From Pseudochrobactrum asaccharolyticum (lineage in GTDB: Bacteria; Pseudomonadota; Alphaproteobacteria; Rhizobiales; Rhizobiaceae): a stretch of 64,000 nucleotides of DNA. Below the pieces are notes generated by a model. It did not search any database. It was not told where the DNA came from and saw only the letters and a list, made by a program, of their open reading frames with translations. Position 1 is the stretch's first letter. Every line of letters starts with the position of its first letter. The translations under genes and the position numbers were made by a program. The stretch is from the NCBI RefSeq assembly GCF_003314995.1, contig NZ_QNRH01000009.1:18105-82104 (forward strand), read 5' to 3'. Positions 37,559-45,535 of the stretch are shown here, in pieces.

Positions 37559-37623
37559 CAATCAATTTATTTATTGAATGATTGATTGAATGTAAGAGTC
37601 CGGTTTATGAATTGATCAATTCA
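37559..37623. promoter_or_regulatory. Operator region of the cupin-trxB-trx operon (candidate ArsR-rhodanese sites)
   Basis: From 37559, CAATCAAT-TTATTT-ATTGAATGATTG reproduces the half-site and the 6-base spacer of the dyad at 39651-39700. A further GATTGAATG follows to 37592. Then TGAATTGATCAATTCA (37608-37623) is a perfect 16-bp palindrome ending 19 bases before the ATG at 37643. Together these look like two adjacent repressor sites; the regulator is inferred to be the protein encoded at 42202. Confidence 0.6.
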
Positions 37624-37642
37624 GATAATCAGGAAATTTCTT

Positions 37643-38149
37643 ATGCATAAATATGAAGCTGGTATCACTGTCAGGGGCGCCAATGACGGCAAACGCTTAG
37701 CCTCGGCAGGTAATATTTACCGTATTCTCGCCAGCAGTGCAGAAACGAACAGTCGCTATGCACTGTTAGAAACATTGGTCGAACCGGGACAGGGTGCGCC
37801 GCTGCATCTGCATGAGCGCGAGGAAGAAGCCTTCTTCATTCTGGAAGGCGACATGGTTTTCTTTGCCGAGAATGAGAAAATCAAGGCACCGGAAGGCAGT
37901 TTTCTCAACTGCTCCGTCAATAGCGTGCGCGGTTTTCGCAATGAAACACAAAAAACAGCACGTATGCTGATCTTGCTGGCACCTCCCGGCCTGGAAGACA
38001 TGTTTGAGGAAGATGGCGAGGTTCTGGAGAACACACATCCTTTCCGTGAAACGAAGATCAGCGGTGGCAGAGCATTATCCTGTCCGGTCATTTCAGAGCG
38101 TTTTGGCATCGTCAACATTGCGAAAGCGCTGCCTGAAAGTGAAGTCTGA
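37643..38149 (+). CDS. Cupin-domain protein
   Basis: The 168 residues form a single cupin: EPGQGAPLHLHEREEEAFFILEGDMVFF holds the metal-binding motif 1 (His, His, Glu), and the second motif near NSVRGFRNE has Arg where a His is often found. It is similar to quercetin-dioxygenase-like proteins with unknown substrate. It is the first gene before a thioredoxin reductase (34 bases to its ATG at 38183) and shares the ArsR-type operator region. A role in sulfur or thiol handling is plausible from context only. Confidence 0.85.
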   Translation: MHKYEAGITVRGANDGKRLASAGNIYRILASSAETNSRYALLETLVEPGQGAPLHLHEREEEAFFILEGDMVFFAENEKIKAPEGSFLNCSVNSVRGFRNETQKTARMLILLAPPGLEDMFEEDGEVLENTHPFRETKISGGRALSCPVISERFGIVNIAKALPESEV

Positions 38150-38182
38150 TTGCTTTCTGCGACTATCAGAAATGAGGCAAAA

Positions 38183-39142
38183 ATGTCTGATAATGAACAT
38201 GCCCGTGTGATTGTTCTGGGGGCAGGTCCTGCTGGTTATACGGCTGCGATCTATGCGGCGCGTGCCATGCTGGAGCCTTTACTGATTACGGGAATACAGC
38301 CGGGCGGCCAGCTGACAATCACCACGGATGTCGAAAATTATCCGGGTTTTGCACTTCCTGTTCAGGGTCCATGGCTCGTTGAACAGATGCAGGAACAGGC
38401 CGTTCATATGGGAACGCGTATTGCATATGATATGATTACCTCGGTTGAGCTGGGTATGGATATCCATCGCCTGCATGGCGAAAGCGGCAAGATTTATAGC
38501 TGTAACGCATTAATTGTCGCAACCGGTGCCAAAGCCAAATGGCTGGGTATGCCTTCTGAAGAATTTTATAAAGGCTTCGGTGTTTCTGCCTGTGCGACCT
38601 GTGACGGGCCGTTTTTTCGGGGTAAAACAGTGGTCGTTGTGGGTGGTGGTAATACGGCCGTTGAAGAAGCGCTTTATCTGACCAATTTTGCTGATCGGGT
38701 GATTTTGGTACATCGGCGTGATCACTTGCGTGCTGAGCAGATCTTGCAACAGAGGCTGCTGGGCCATCCTAAGATTGAACTGCGGTTCAACACGATTGTT
38801 GCTGAGATATCGGGCACAGATAAGCCGCGTCAGGTGACCGGTGCTGTGCTGCAAGATGTGACGACACAAAAAACCGAGCATATTGATGCAGACGGTGTGT
38901 TTGTTTCGATCGGACATGCGCCTGCGACAGAGCTTTTTGCCGGTCAGCTACCTCTGAAATCCGGTGGCTATCTGACGACTGAAGCTAACAGTTCCAGAAC
39001 CATCGTGCCGGGCGTATTCGCGGCCGGAGACGTAGCCGATGATGTCTACAGGCAGGCAGTCACGGCTGCGGGTATGGGGTGCATGGCTGCACTGGATGCT
39101 GAGCGATATCTCACAAAAATTGGCCTGTCACAGGCCACATAA
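38183..39142 (+). CDS. trxB: Thioredoxin reductase
   Basis: The 319 residues have FAD-binding GAGPAGYTAAIYAAR (residues 13-27), the redox pair CATC (Cys137 and Cys140), NADPH-binding VVVGGGNTAVEEA (about 151-163) and C-terminal FAD motif GVFAAGDVADD. It reduces thioredoxin with NADPH in the cytoplasm. It is expected to serve the two thioredoxins encoded at 39173 and 40630. ATG 38183 gives the standard N-terminus. A second housekeeping TrxB elsewhere in the genome is likely. Confidence 0.92.
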   Translation: MSDNEHARVIVLGAGPAGYTAAIYAARAMLEPLLITGIQPGGQLTITTDVENYPGFALPVQGPWLVEQMQEQAVHMGTRIAYDMITSVELGMDIHRLHGESGKIYSCNALIVATGAKAKWLGMPSEEFYKGFGVSACATCDGPFFRGKTVVVVGGGNTAVEEALYLTNFADRVILVHRRDHLRAEQILQQRLLGHPKIELRFNTIVAEISGTDKPRQVTGAVLQDVTTQKTEHIDADGVFVSIGHAPATELFAGQLPLKSGGYLTTEANSSRTIVPGVFAAGDVADDVYRQAVTAAGMGCMAALDAERYLTKIGLSQAT

Positions 39143-39172
39143 GTTCCTTTCAATCATTTGCGGAGTCGTAAA

Positions 39173-39499
39173 ATGAAAGTCGTATCTCTGAACAATAATA
39201 ATTTTGAAACACAGGTTCTGAAACATAGCGGCGTCTATGCTGTACGCTTCTGGGCGGAGTGGTGCGGGCCGTGCCGTGCGATGGAGCCGATGTATAAAGC
39301 CATGGCTGAGGAGCCCGCAGCTAAAGCCAGCTTTGGCGAGGTCGACATTGACAAGTCGCCGGAGATTGCTGCGGCTTTCGGTATTCGTGGTGTGCCGACA
39401 GTCATCCTGTTTAAAGACGGCAAGCCGGTCGAGCAGGTTGTGGGGCTGAGAGAGAAGAGCAAATACGCCGCACTGATTGAGCAGTTGGCAGCTTCTTAA
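39173..39499 (+). CDS. Thioredoxin-family protein
   Basis: The 108 residues contain the canonical active site WCGPC (Cys31 and Cys34) in FWAEWCGPCRAMEPMY and the cis-proline in GVPTVILF. It is a cytoplasmic dithiol reductant without a signal peptide. It lies 30 bases after trxB and before a strong terminator. It is paralogous to the thioredoxin at 40630 (same FWAEWCGPCRAM block). Confidence 0.92.
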   Translation: MKVVSLNNNNFETQVLKHSGVYAVRFWAEWCGPCRAMEPMYKAMAEEPAAKASFGEVDIDKSPEIAAAFGIRGVPTVILFKDGKPVEQVVGLREKSKYAALIEQLAAS

Positions 39500-39531
39500 A
39501 CCCTTTAATTGACGCCTTTTAAAGCATTACG

Positions 39532-39569
39532 GCACTGTTCTGGCTTGATTGATCAGAGCAGTGCTTTTT
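39532..39569 (+). terminator. Rho-independent terminator of trx operon
   Basis: GCACTGTTCTG pairs with CAGAGCAGTGC (one G-U) around an 11-base loop, followed by TTTTT. It ends the cupin-trxB-trx transcript 32 bases after the stop. Confidence 0.88.
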
Positions 39570-39650
39570 GTTGCATATATCTCAGGCGCGGGAATGGTTC
39601 TCACCATATAAACTGATCGTGAATTCGGGCTAAGTGGCTTGACAAGTTAT

Positions 39651-39700
39651 AACACCTCGTCAATCATTCAATAAATAAATTGAATGATTGACGAGGTGTT
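39651..39700. promoter_or_regulatory. Perfect 22-bp inverted repeat, candidate repressor operator
   Basis: Arms 39651-39672 and 39679-39700 are perfect complements around AAATAA. The inner half-site is ATTGAATGATTG. It ends 4 bases before the ATG at 39705 and begins 6 bases after TTGACA (39639-39644), so a bound repressor would cover the promoter and start. It shares TTATTTATTGAATGATTG (minus-strand reading) with 37567-37584. Confidence 0.65.
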
Positions 39701-39704
39701 TGAT

Positions 39705-40562
39705 ATGAATATCCTGCTTGGCATAAATGCTGCAGGTGCTGTGCGTGTCAGTGAGATATTGCCGCTGCTGCTGCCATACCGCTTGGAAGGTGATCTGGTT
39801 GAAAAAGCCTGGGGCATCAGCCTTCATCAGCAGAAGACCGCACGTCTTTTTAAAGACGATGTTACAGCACAAAAATCTGCCTATCGCGGTTTTACGCATG
39901 AGCATGAGGGGCACGGATTACTCGCACAAACTACACTATCTGAGGAGCAGGCTGCTCCGGCTTATGCGGATATAGCGCCCTTCGCGCGGGAACTGGGCGG
40001 ACGGGTTTGGACATTTACCCATGACAGTGATCTGTCCAGTCTGGATCAGCACGAAGTGATTGGTTTCCGTCCGATTGGTACCAGTGCCGCAGAACGTGCC
40101 TTCTGTCTGCTTCTGGATACTGCAAGAGATTATCTTTGTGAGAATGGCGACATTCCTGATCCGCAGAAAATGCTGCACCGGCTGGCAAGGGAAACGTCGC
40201 AAATCTCAGCTTCCGGCCATTTCAATTATATGCTCAGCAATGGAGACTATCTCTTTGTCCATAGCCATACGCAGCTCGATATTCTGATGGCAGAGGATGA
40301 TGCGGAACAGCGGGATATCTGTGTGGTCGCCAGCCAGCAAATGACGGATGATGATTTCTGGTCATGTCTGCTGCCTCATTCTCTGACGATGATCCGCAAT
40401 GGCAAAATTATCGGACAGGTACGCACAGAAAATCCGGCTGATACCACCATGCAGAAAAACCATGCTGCTTCTCTCCGGCAATTCCAGAAAAACCGGCTCG
40501 CTGCTATTGCAGAGCGTCAGGAGCAATGCGCCGGTGACGGGCATCTCTACGAGTGTAGCTGA
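39705..40562 (+). CDS. Class II glutamine-amidotransferase-like protein lacking catalytic residues
   Basis: The 285 residues align by eye with YafJ-type class II amidotransferases: LLGIN near the N-terminus, KAWGISLHQQKTARLFKD (34-51), FARELGGRVWTFTHDSDL (93-110) and FRPIGTSAAERAFCLLL (121-137). The N-terminal nucleophile is missing: it starts Met-Asn-Ile where active members start Met-Cys-Glu. The HNG motif is HDS (106-108). No upstream start supplies a Cys. It is therefore probably non-catalytic, perhaps a binding or scaffold protein. It lies before a thioredoxin gene and directly behind the 22-bp operator. Confidence 0.75.
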   Translation: MNILLGINAAGAVRVSEILPLLLPYRLEGDLVEKAWGISLHQQKTARLFKDDVTAQKSAYRGFTHEHEGHGLLAQTTLSEEQAAPAYADIAPFARELGGRVWTFTHDSDLSSLDQHEVIGFRPIGTSAAERAFCLLLDTARDYLCENGDIPDPQKMLHRLARETSQISASGHFNYMLSNGDYLFVHSHTQLDILMAEDDAEQRDICVVASQQMTDDDFWSCLLPHSLTMIRNGKIIGQVRTENPADTTMQKNHAASLRQFQKNRLAAIAERQEQCAGDGHLYECS

Positions 40563-40629
40563 GGTGTTCTCTGATCACGTTTTTACTTTGGCGGCCTATC
40601 AGCCGCGCATCCGTTAACGGAGATAAACA

Positions 40630-40968
40630 ATGGCTGTGAAAGCCCTGACACAAAATAGTTTTACCAATGATGTTCTCAATAGTACTGCTCTCTATGCAGT
40701 GCGGTTCTGGGCGGAGTGGTGTGGTCCATGCAGAGCGATGAAGCCGCTCTATGAAGAACTTGCCGGAGAGCTCGCAAATATTGCACAATTTGCCGAGGTG
40801 GATATTGATGCCAATCCGGAAATTGCTTCAGCATGCGGCATTACCAGTATTCCGGCGGTGGTGATTTTTCAGGCCGGAAATATGGTTGACCATATTGTCG
40901 GTTTGGCACCTAAGAGTGCTTATGAGGCGATTTTGAAGGACTATGCGGCGGCTGCCGCTGCCGGATAA
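40630..40968 (+). CDS. Thioredoxin-family protein, second copy
   Basis: The 112 residues have WCGPC (Cys31, Cys34) in FWAEWCGPCRAMKPLY and the cis-proline in SIPAVVIF. It ends in an alanine-rich tail. It is a paralogue of the thioredoxin at 39173, sharing the block around the active site. It lies 67 bases after the amidotransferase-like gene, probably in one transcript under the operator at 39651-39700. Confidence 0.92.
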   Translation: MAVKALTQNSFTNDVLNSTALYAVRFWAEWCGPCRAMKPLYEELAGELANIAQFAEVDIDANPEIASACGITSIPAVVIFQAGNMVDHIVGLAPKSAYEAILKDYAAAAAAG

Positions 40969-41123
40969 AGCGGCGTCTTCAGACTTTCTCCACAATTTCA
41001 AACTGACCACAGGACATGGTGACTTAAGACACCGTGGAGGTGTTGTTTGTCCCTTTTGCCTGCAATCCGAAATGAAACAGAATTTTGATGAATATATCTC
41101 CTCAGATTATGCACGCATATTCA

Positions 41124-41533
41124 ATGTCCGAAAGTAAGCAGCGTACAGGTTTTGTTCTGCTGGCTTTTGTGCAGGCGACTTTGGTTTTTACCATCGCGCT
41201 GATCATGATTCCGCTGCCCAAAATTGCAACCGACTTCAAGTTAGACAGCGTATAAATGCCGTTTTTGCAGGTGGCTTATGGTTTGTCCTATTCGGTTCAG
41301 TAGTGATGTCGACCAGCAATGTGTCGGAACATCAGGCCGGACTGGCGGGCGGTGTGATGAACACGGCAATGGAGCTGGGACCGACAATCGGGCTGGCAGT
41401 CTTCATGTCCGTGGCAGGGCTGCGGGCAGATATCGTGGAAGGCTACGCACTGGCTTTTGCCGCAGGCACAGGAATTTATCTGTTGGTGACAATCTGGCTG
41501 ATATTCTTGCCTAAGCGAACCGGCTCGCATTGA
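41124..41533 (+). pseudogene. MFS transporter (DHA2-like) with large internal deletion
   Basis: The N-terminal piece from ATG 41124 reads FVLLAFVQATLVFTIALIMIPLPKIATDFKLDS, helix 1 and loop of an MFS protein, and stops at 41253. A different frame then gives NAVFAGGLWFVLFGSVVMSTSNVSEHQAGLAGGVMNTAMELGPTIGLAVF and ends near FLPKRTGSH at 41533, which is the C-terminal end of a DHA2-type drug exporter. About 300 residues are absent at a junction near 41245. The gene is dead. An intact ancestor may have belonged to the same regulon. Confidence 0.7.
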
Positions 41534-41538
41534 ATAAC

Positions 41539-41566
41539 AAAACGGGCGGTTCTGATCGCCCGTTTT
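41539..41566. terminator. Bidirectional terminator
   Basis: AAAACGGGCG and CGCCCGTTTT form a perfect 10-bp stem with an 8-base loop between the convergent broken MFS gene and the minus-strand DUF2938 gene. It has T runs in both directions. Confidence 0.85.
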
Positions 41567-41591
41567 CATGCATGTTACAAGTAATCAATAA

Positions 41592-42089
41592 TTACCAGAG
41601 CGCGACGGTTAGCAGGGCTGCCAGATAAAGCCCGACACCAAAAACGCTATGGTTCATCAGACTGCGAAATCTTGCTGTGGCCGGTGCCGGTGTTTTGGAT
41701 GCCGCAATACCAAAACCAAAGCCGGGCTGCATGATGAAAAAGGGGGCGGCAACACTGATGATACCGGCAGTCAATGCGGGAAGAATGGTCGGGCTTTGCG
41801 TCCATTGCAGACCTGCAACCAACAGTAACAGAGCTGCAAACACAATGCCGGTCACATAATGGGCAAACCAGCCGAGCGCCCGTTCTCCGGAAACAGGAGC
41901 GGCTTTCAAGATATTATCATGTTTGAATTTGCCTTGCGGCATATACAGAAGCCAGCGGCCGACAATCTTGTAATCCAGTGACGGAACAGAAAAAACGCGT
42001 TTTAACAGGACTGCCCATAAGTCCATAATGATGGTTGCACCAATGCCGATGACAACGGCTCTGGTTAAAAGTTCAATTTCGGATGACAC
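41592..42089 (-). CDS. DUF2938 membrane protein
   Basis: The 165 residues have four hydrophobic segments (about 10-30, 70-90, 100-125, 145-165) and the family block KFKHDNILKAAPVSGERALGWFAHYVTGI, followed by MQPGFGFGIAASKTP. The family's function is unknown. It is divergent from the ArsR-rhodanese gene, sharing a 112-bp gap with the operator-like repeat at 42156-42179. It is probably part of the same regulon, perhaps handling a membrane-associated thiol or sulfur compound. Confidence 0.85.
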   Translation of the reverse strand: MSSEIELLTRAVVIGIGATIIMDLWAVLLKRVFSVPSLDYKIVGRWLLYMPQGKFKHDNILKAAPVSGERALGWFAHYVTGIVFAALLLLVAGLQWTQSPTILPALTAGIISVAAPFFIMQPGFGFGIAASKTPAPATARFRSLMNHSVFGVGLYLAALLTVALW

Positions 42090-42155
42090 AGTTTACCTCA
42101 TGAGAAGCGGGGCGCAGATTGATGATCTGCAGTAAATTTGACTGCTTTAATCATA

Positions 42156-42179
42156 CATTCAATTAATTGATTGATCAAT
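42156..42179. promoter_or_regulatory. Candidate ArsR-rhodanese operator, divergent promoter
   Basis: CATTCAAT-TA-ATTGATTG, followed by ATCAAT, carries the same half-sites as 37573-37592 and 39651-39700 but with a 2-base spacer. It lies 22 bases before the regulator start, a position suited to autorepression. Confidence 0.55.
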
Positions 42180-42201
42180 AAGCGCGTGTTATAGAAAATC
42201 T

Positions 42202-42864
42202 ATGATTCAGGATGAGATACAAAACCAGTTTTTTGCAGATATTGCCGAGCTTGCGCGTGCTGTCGGTAGCGCGCAGCGTCTGATGCTGCTCCAACACATA
42301 GCGCAGGGTGAACGTTCTGTTGAGCGTCTCGCGGAATTGTCAGGGCTGACAATCGCCAATGCCTCGCAACATTTGCAAAACTTGAAACGTGCGAATTTTG
42401 TGCAGACGCGGCGCGATGGTAAAAACGTCTTCTACCGCCTTGCAAACGGACCGATTATTGAGTTGCTGACAGCGCTGACACGATTGGCTGAGTTTAATCA
42501 GGCGGAAATCCGCTCGCTTGTCTCTGATAGTTTCCATCAGCGGGAACGACTGGAGGCAGTATCGCGTGAGGAATTGCTGGAGAGGCTGCGTGAAAGCAGT
42601 GTGACTATTCTGGACGTACGGCCGGAAGATGAATTTGCGTCAGGGCATTTGCCTGGTGCGATCAATATCCCTTTTACAGAACTGGAACAGCGCCTTTCCG
42701 AAGTTGCACGTGATCAGGAAGTTGTTGCCTATTGCCGTGGTTCAAAATGCGTGCTTTCACCGAATGCAGTCGCGATTTTACAGGCTAAAGGAATCCAAGC
42801 CCGCTTTTTGCAGGACGGTTTTCCGTCATGGAAAGCAGCAGGGCTGGATGTGGAAACTGAATAG
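42202..42864 (+). CDS. ArsR-family regulator fused to a rhodanese domain
   Basis: The 220 residues comprise an ArsR winged HTH (about 10-100; SVERLAELSGLTIANASQHLQNLKRANFVQTRRDGKNVFYRL) and a C-terminal rhodanese domain (about 120-218; TILDVRPEDEFASGHLPGAINIPF). The catalytic loop is CRGSKC. Cys178 and Cys183 are the only cysteines in the protein, so no ArsR metal site of the usual CxC or Cys type exists. A persulfide or disulfide at this pair is the plausible signal. It probably represses itself, the DUF2938 gene and the two thioredoxin operons. Confidence 0.9.
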   Translation: MIQDEIQNQFFADIAELARAVGSAQRLMLLQHIAQGERSVERLAELSGLTIANASQHLQNLKRANFVQTRRDGKNVFYRLANGPIIELLTALTRLAEFNQAEIRSLVSDSFHQRERLEAVSREELLERLRESSVTILDVRPEDEFASGHLPGAINIPFTELEQRLSEVARDQEVVAYCRGSKCVLSPNAVAILQAKGIQARFLQDGFPSWKAAGLDVETE

Positions 42865-42873
42865 CTTTGCTGC

Positions 42874-43401
42874 TTAAGACTTTATTTCGCGAATATGTTT
42901 TTCAAGAAAACTCTTAATTGTATTTGCATCAGTATCAAGCATGTTGGTTTCGATCAGTAACGGGCTGCCGAAGTTTTCTGTCAGGGCTTTTGCAGTTTCT
43001 CTTGGCCGTCCCTGAGGTGTCTTAGCAAGATAGGCCTGTATATCTTTGAGATGCAGTACAAACATGGATGAATTATTGACACTGTAACCCGCAAGTTCTT
43101 CCCATGGCGCACTAAATCGTCCTGAGAAGCCATCTACGGTAGCGCCGGATGCGGATAAAATAACGCGTGGTTTCGGATTGCGTAAGCTGTTGAATACGAA
43201 GCGCAAAAGGTAAAGTGTCAGCGTAAGACCTGCGAACATGAGCACATAAAAAATCGCCGGATTTCGCAGAGGCCTGATGATGCTCTCGGGATCAGGGCCA
43301 TTGATAAGCATGACAATGACCGCAACAAGAAGCACTGCAACGCCAAAACCGCCCAATATCAGCTTGTGCTTTTTCTGGTAGAGATTCAGTTGGGTATCCA
43401 T
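42874..43401 (-). CDS. STM3941-like membrane-anchored protein
   Basis: The 175 residues have two hydrophobic segments (about 14-34 and 49-67) followed by a cytoplasmic PH-like part with GRFSAPWEELAGYSVNN and LIETNMLDTDANTI. This arrangement matches the uncharacterised STM3941 family. Its 3' end is 9 bases from the convergent ArsR-rhodanese gene. Function unknown. Confidence 0.7.
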   Translation of the reverse strand: MDTQLNLYQKKHKLILGGFGVAVLLVAVIVMLINGPDPESIIRPLRNPAIFYVLMFAGLTLTLYLLRFVFNSLRNPKPRVILSASGATVDGFSGRFSAPWEELAGYSVNNSSMFVLHLKDIQAYLAKTPQGRPRETAKALTENFGSPLLIETNMLDTDANTIKSFLEKHIREIKS

Positions 43402-43477
43402 TTATGTTCTCATAATAAGAGCAAGATTAACCAATGCCGGTTTTTGTGCGCTGCAGTGACAAAATTTAATTCAGAAA

Positions 43478-43828
43478 TTATTCTTCAAAACCGCTTTCTG
43501 CAGCAGTAATTGATTTGCATGTGCCGTTATCTTTCTCCCCGACCATACGTTTATCACGGATAATGGTGTTCTTTGCGAGATCAATTTCCCATGCAACCGA
43601 GCCTTCATTCAGGCTGGCTTTGCCATCGGCAAATGTGCCTTCAGCGGATCGTTCGCTGCCTGAGGCCGGTACATAAACGCCAAAAGTACCTTTGGATTCA
43701 TCGAGCGCAAAGTTGAACACTTGTGAGCCTGAAAATTCGCACGACAGATAGGTCGGTGCGGCAAAGGCAGTTGCTCCTGAAAAAAGCACGGCAAGGGTGG
43801 TAAGGGCGGTACCTGCAATGATTTTCAA
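43478..43828 (-). CDS. Small secreted protein of unknown function
   Basis: The 116 residues begin with a Sec signal peptide (MKIIAGTALTTLAVLFSGATAFA, cut near AFA-AP). A small beta-rich domain with one Cys pair (YLSCEFSG and GTCKSI) that may form a disulfide follows. It is not recognised as a named family. It stands alone between the STM3941-like and DUF1801 genes. Confidence 0.7.
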   Translation of the reverse strand: MKIIAGTALTTLAVLFSGATAFAAPTYLSCEFSGSQVFNFALDESKGTFGVYVPASGSERSAEGTFADGKASLNEGSVAWEIDLAKNTIIRDKRMVGEKDNGTCKSITAAESGFEE

Positions 43829-44074
43829 TTTGTAATCCTCGATTATATATTGATTGCGGAACGAAAATACAGGCTATTCAAAGCTTGCTTTTTGTTCTTA
43901 CGATACAGTTCTATTCTGGGATATTTATCAAGATTGACAGGGATGTATCCTGCCAATTTAGAGCAAATCTTCAGACCATTTAAGAGATATCATGCAAATA
44001 TCCGCATTGAGCTGCGCTATTAGACAGTGATGATACTGATCGGGACACGAGTTTTGCCAAAGGACTGGCATGGA

Positions 44075-44506
44075 TCATTCATACACTGCCGGTTTGACGG
44101 GCTTATGATAAGTGAGCGCAGCATGGATACAGAATGACAGTTCTGTCACCGGCAGATCTGACTGAGCGGAAATGATTAAGGCACGGTTGCCCTCAAAGAG
44201 AAAATGACCAGTAAACTGTTCTCTGAATTGCTGAACGAGTGATGTTTTACAGTTGAAAAATAATGCACAATCATCCGGTGCAGATTTTGCAACGCCAAGA
44301 CGAATTGTTGTGCCGCTTTTGCTGGCTGTGGTGAGATAGGCCGGTTCGCCCCATTTGAGTGTTTCTGTCAACGGGCCAATGGCCGGTGTTGTACTGGCAA
44401 CTTCGTAAATTAATCTGCGAATTTCGATTAAGCGTGATCTTGCCGCTGCACTCAAGCGGGCAAAAGCAGCATCAATTTCGGCAGGTATAGCAGGAGTTAC
44501 AGACAT
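44075..44506 (-). CDS. DUF1801 (YdhG-like) protein
   Basis: The 143 residues show the DUF1801 pattern: ETLKWGEPAYLTTASKSGTTIRLG and a C-terminal SFCIHAALTYH. These small YdhG/YjhX-like proteins are cytoplasmic with unknown or iron-related roles. It lies 46 bases downstream of the minus-strand AraC-type gene, so they may be co-transcribed. Confidence 0.8.
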   Translation of the reverse strand: MSVTPAIPAEIDAAFARLSAAARSRLIEIRRLIYEVASTTPAIGPLTETLKWGEPAYLTTASKSGTTIRLGVAKSAPDDCALFFNCKTSLVQQFREQFTGHFLFEGNRALIISAQSDLPVTELSFCIHAALTYHKPVKPAVYE

Positions 44507-44552
44507 TATGGCTCAAACTTGCTGTAAGTTAAAACATCGGGAGCATGCGTCT

Positions 44553-45398
44553 TCATGATATCATTTTTCTGTAGTCTGTGAGCCCAATACCGGTATGACG
44601 TTTGAAATATTTGCTCAGATAGGATGCATCGGTAAATTGCAGATCATCGGCAATTTGCTGCATTGATCTTTTGGGCTGTAATAACTGTTTTTTGATTTCC
44701 AGAATGACTTGGCGGTCGATCAGAGTCTTCGGGGCATCGTTGAAAAAGCGTCTGGTCAGTTGTGAAAGGTAATAGGGCGTCACATTGAGCAGGCCGGCAT
44801 AGAAAGCAACGTCGCGCTGCTGCCTGCAATGCAAAAATATCAGTTCCCAGAATTTCCAGCAGAGCGCTTCCTGTCTGCTATAGTCATTTTTCTCTGCAAT
44901 ATCGAAACCGGCTGTTTTATGGGAAAGCCATAAAAACAGGTTTTGAAACTGATTGACCAGAATGGTTCTCTGATATTGCAGCACTTGTTCCTGAAGTCGC
45001 GCGGTCATCTGCTCCCATAGCCGCAGAAAACTGATTGTATTGCTATCAGCAGTGAAAAACGGATGGCGGCTTAAAAACAGAAACAGTTCATTTGGTAAGC
45101 CATATGCAATATCTGCGGCCATGGAACGGTCAATCAGATAATAAGAACATGAAAAATTGGCTGATCTGTTTCTCACCATAGCGATGGAGTCATCGTAGAG
45201 AACCAGAAAATCATCTTTTTGCATCTGATAGCGCCGGAAATTAACATCAAATTCCGCAGACCCCGTCTGGCAGATAAGCAGCACAAGATAACTCAGAGAC
45301 AAAAGCTGATTATCTGCCTCTGCGAGCGGGCCTACCCCCATCTGAAACTCATTGTCACTGGTCAGGCGGAGTGTGCTTTTTGTTTCTGTTTTATCCAT
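44553..45398 (-). CDS. AraC-family transcriptional regulator
   Basis: The 281 residues have an N-terminal sensing domain of about 170 residues and a C-terminal AraC double HTH (FYAGLLNVTPYYLSQLTRRFFNDAPKTLIDRQVILEIKKQLLQ, then MQQIADDLQFTDASYLSKYFKRHTGIGLTDYRK). The ligand is not evident. It is divergent from the GNAT gene at 45536 and upstream of the DUF1801 gene. Confidence 0.9.
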   Translation of the reverse strand: MDKTETKSTLRLTSDNEFQMGVGPLAEADNQLLSLSYLVLLICQTGSAEFDVNFRRYQMQKDDFLVLYDDSIAMVRNRSANFSCSYYLIDRSMAADIAYGLPNELFLFLSRHPFFTADSNTISFLRLWEQMTARLQEQVLQYQRTILVNQFQNLFLWLSHKTAGFDIAEKNDYSRQEALCWKFWELIFLHCRQQRDVAFYAGLLNVTPYYLSQLTRRFFNDAPKTLIDRQVILEIKKQLLQPKRSMQQIADDLQFTDASYLSKYFKRHTGIGLTDYRKMIS

Positions 45399-45535
45399 TG
45401 ATCCATATAAAATATGTTAAAATCTACTATTTAGTTTTCATTATTACCTAATTTGCTTAATTCCTGTCGTTGTCAATCTCTCTGTCCTGTTTTTAAACAA
45501 CGCAACATTATTCAGGATAGGAAGCGAGAAAAACA

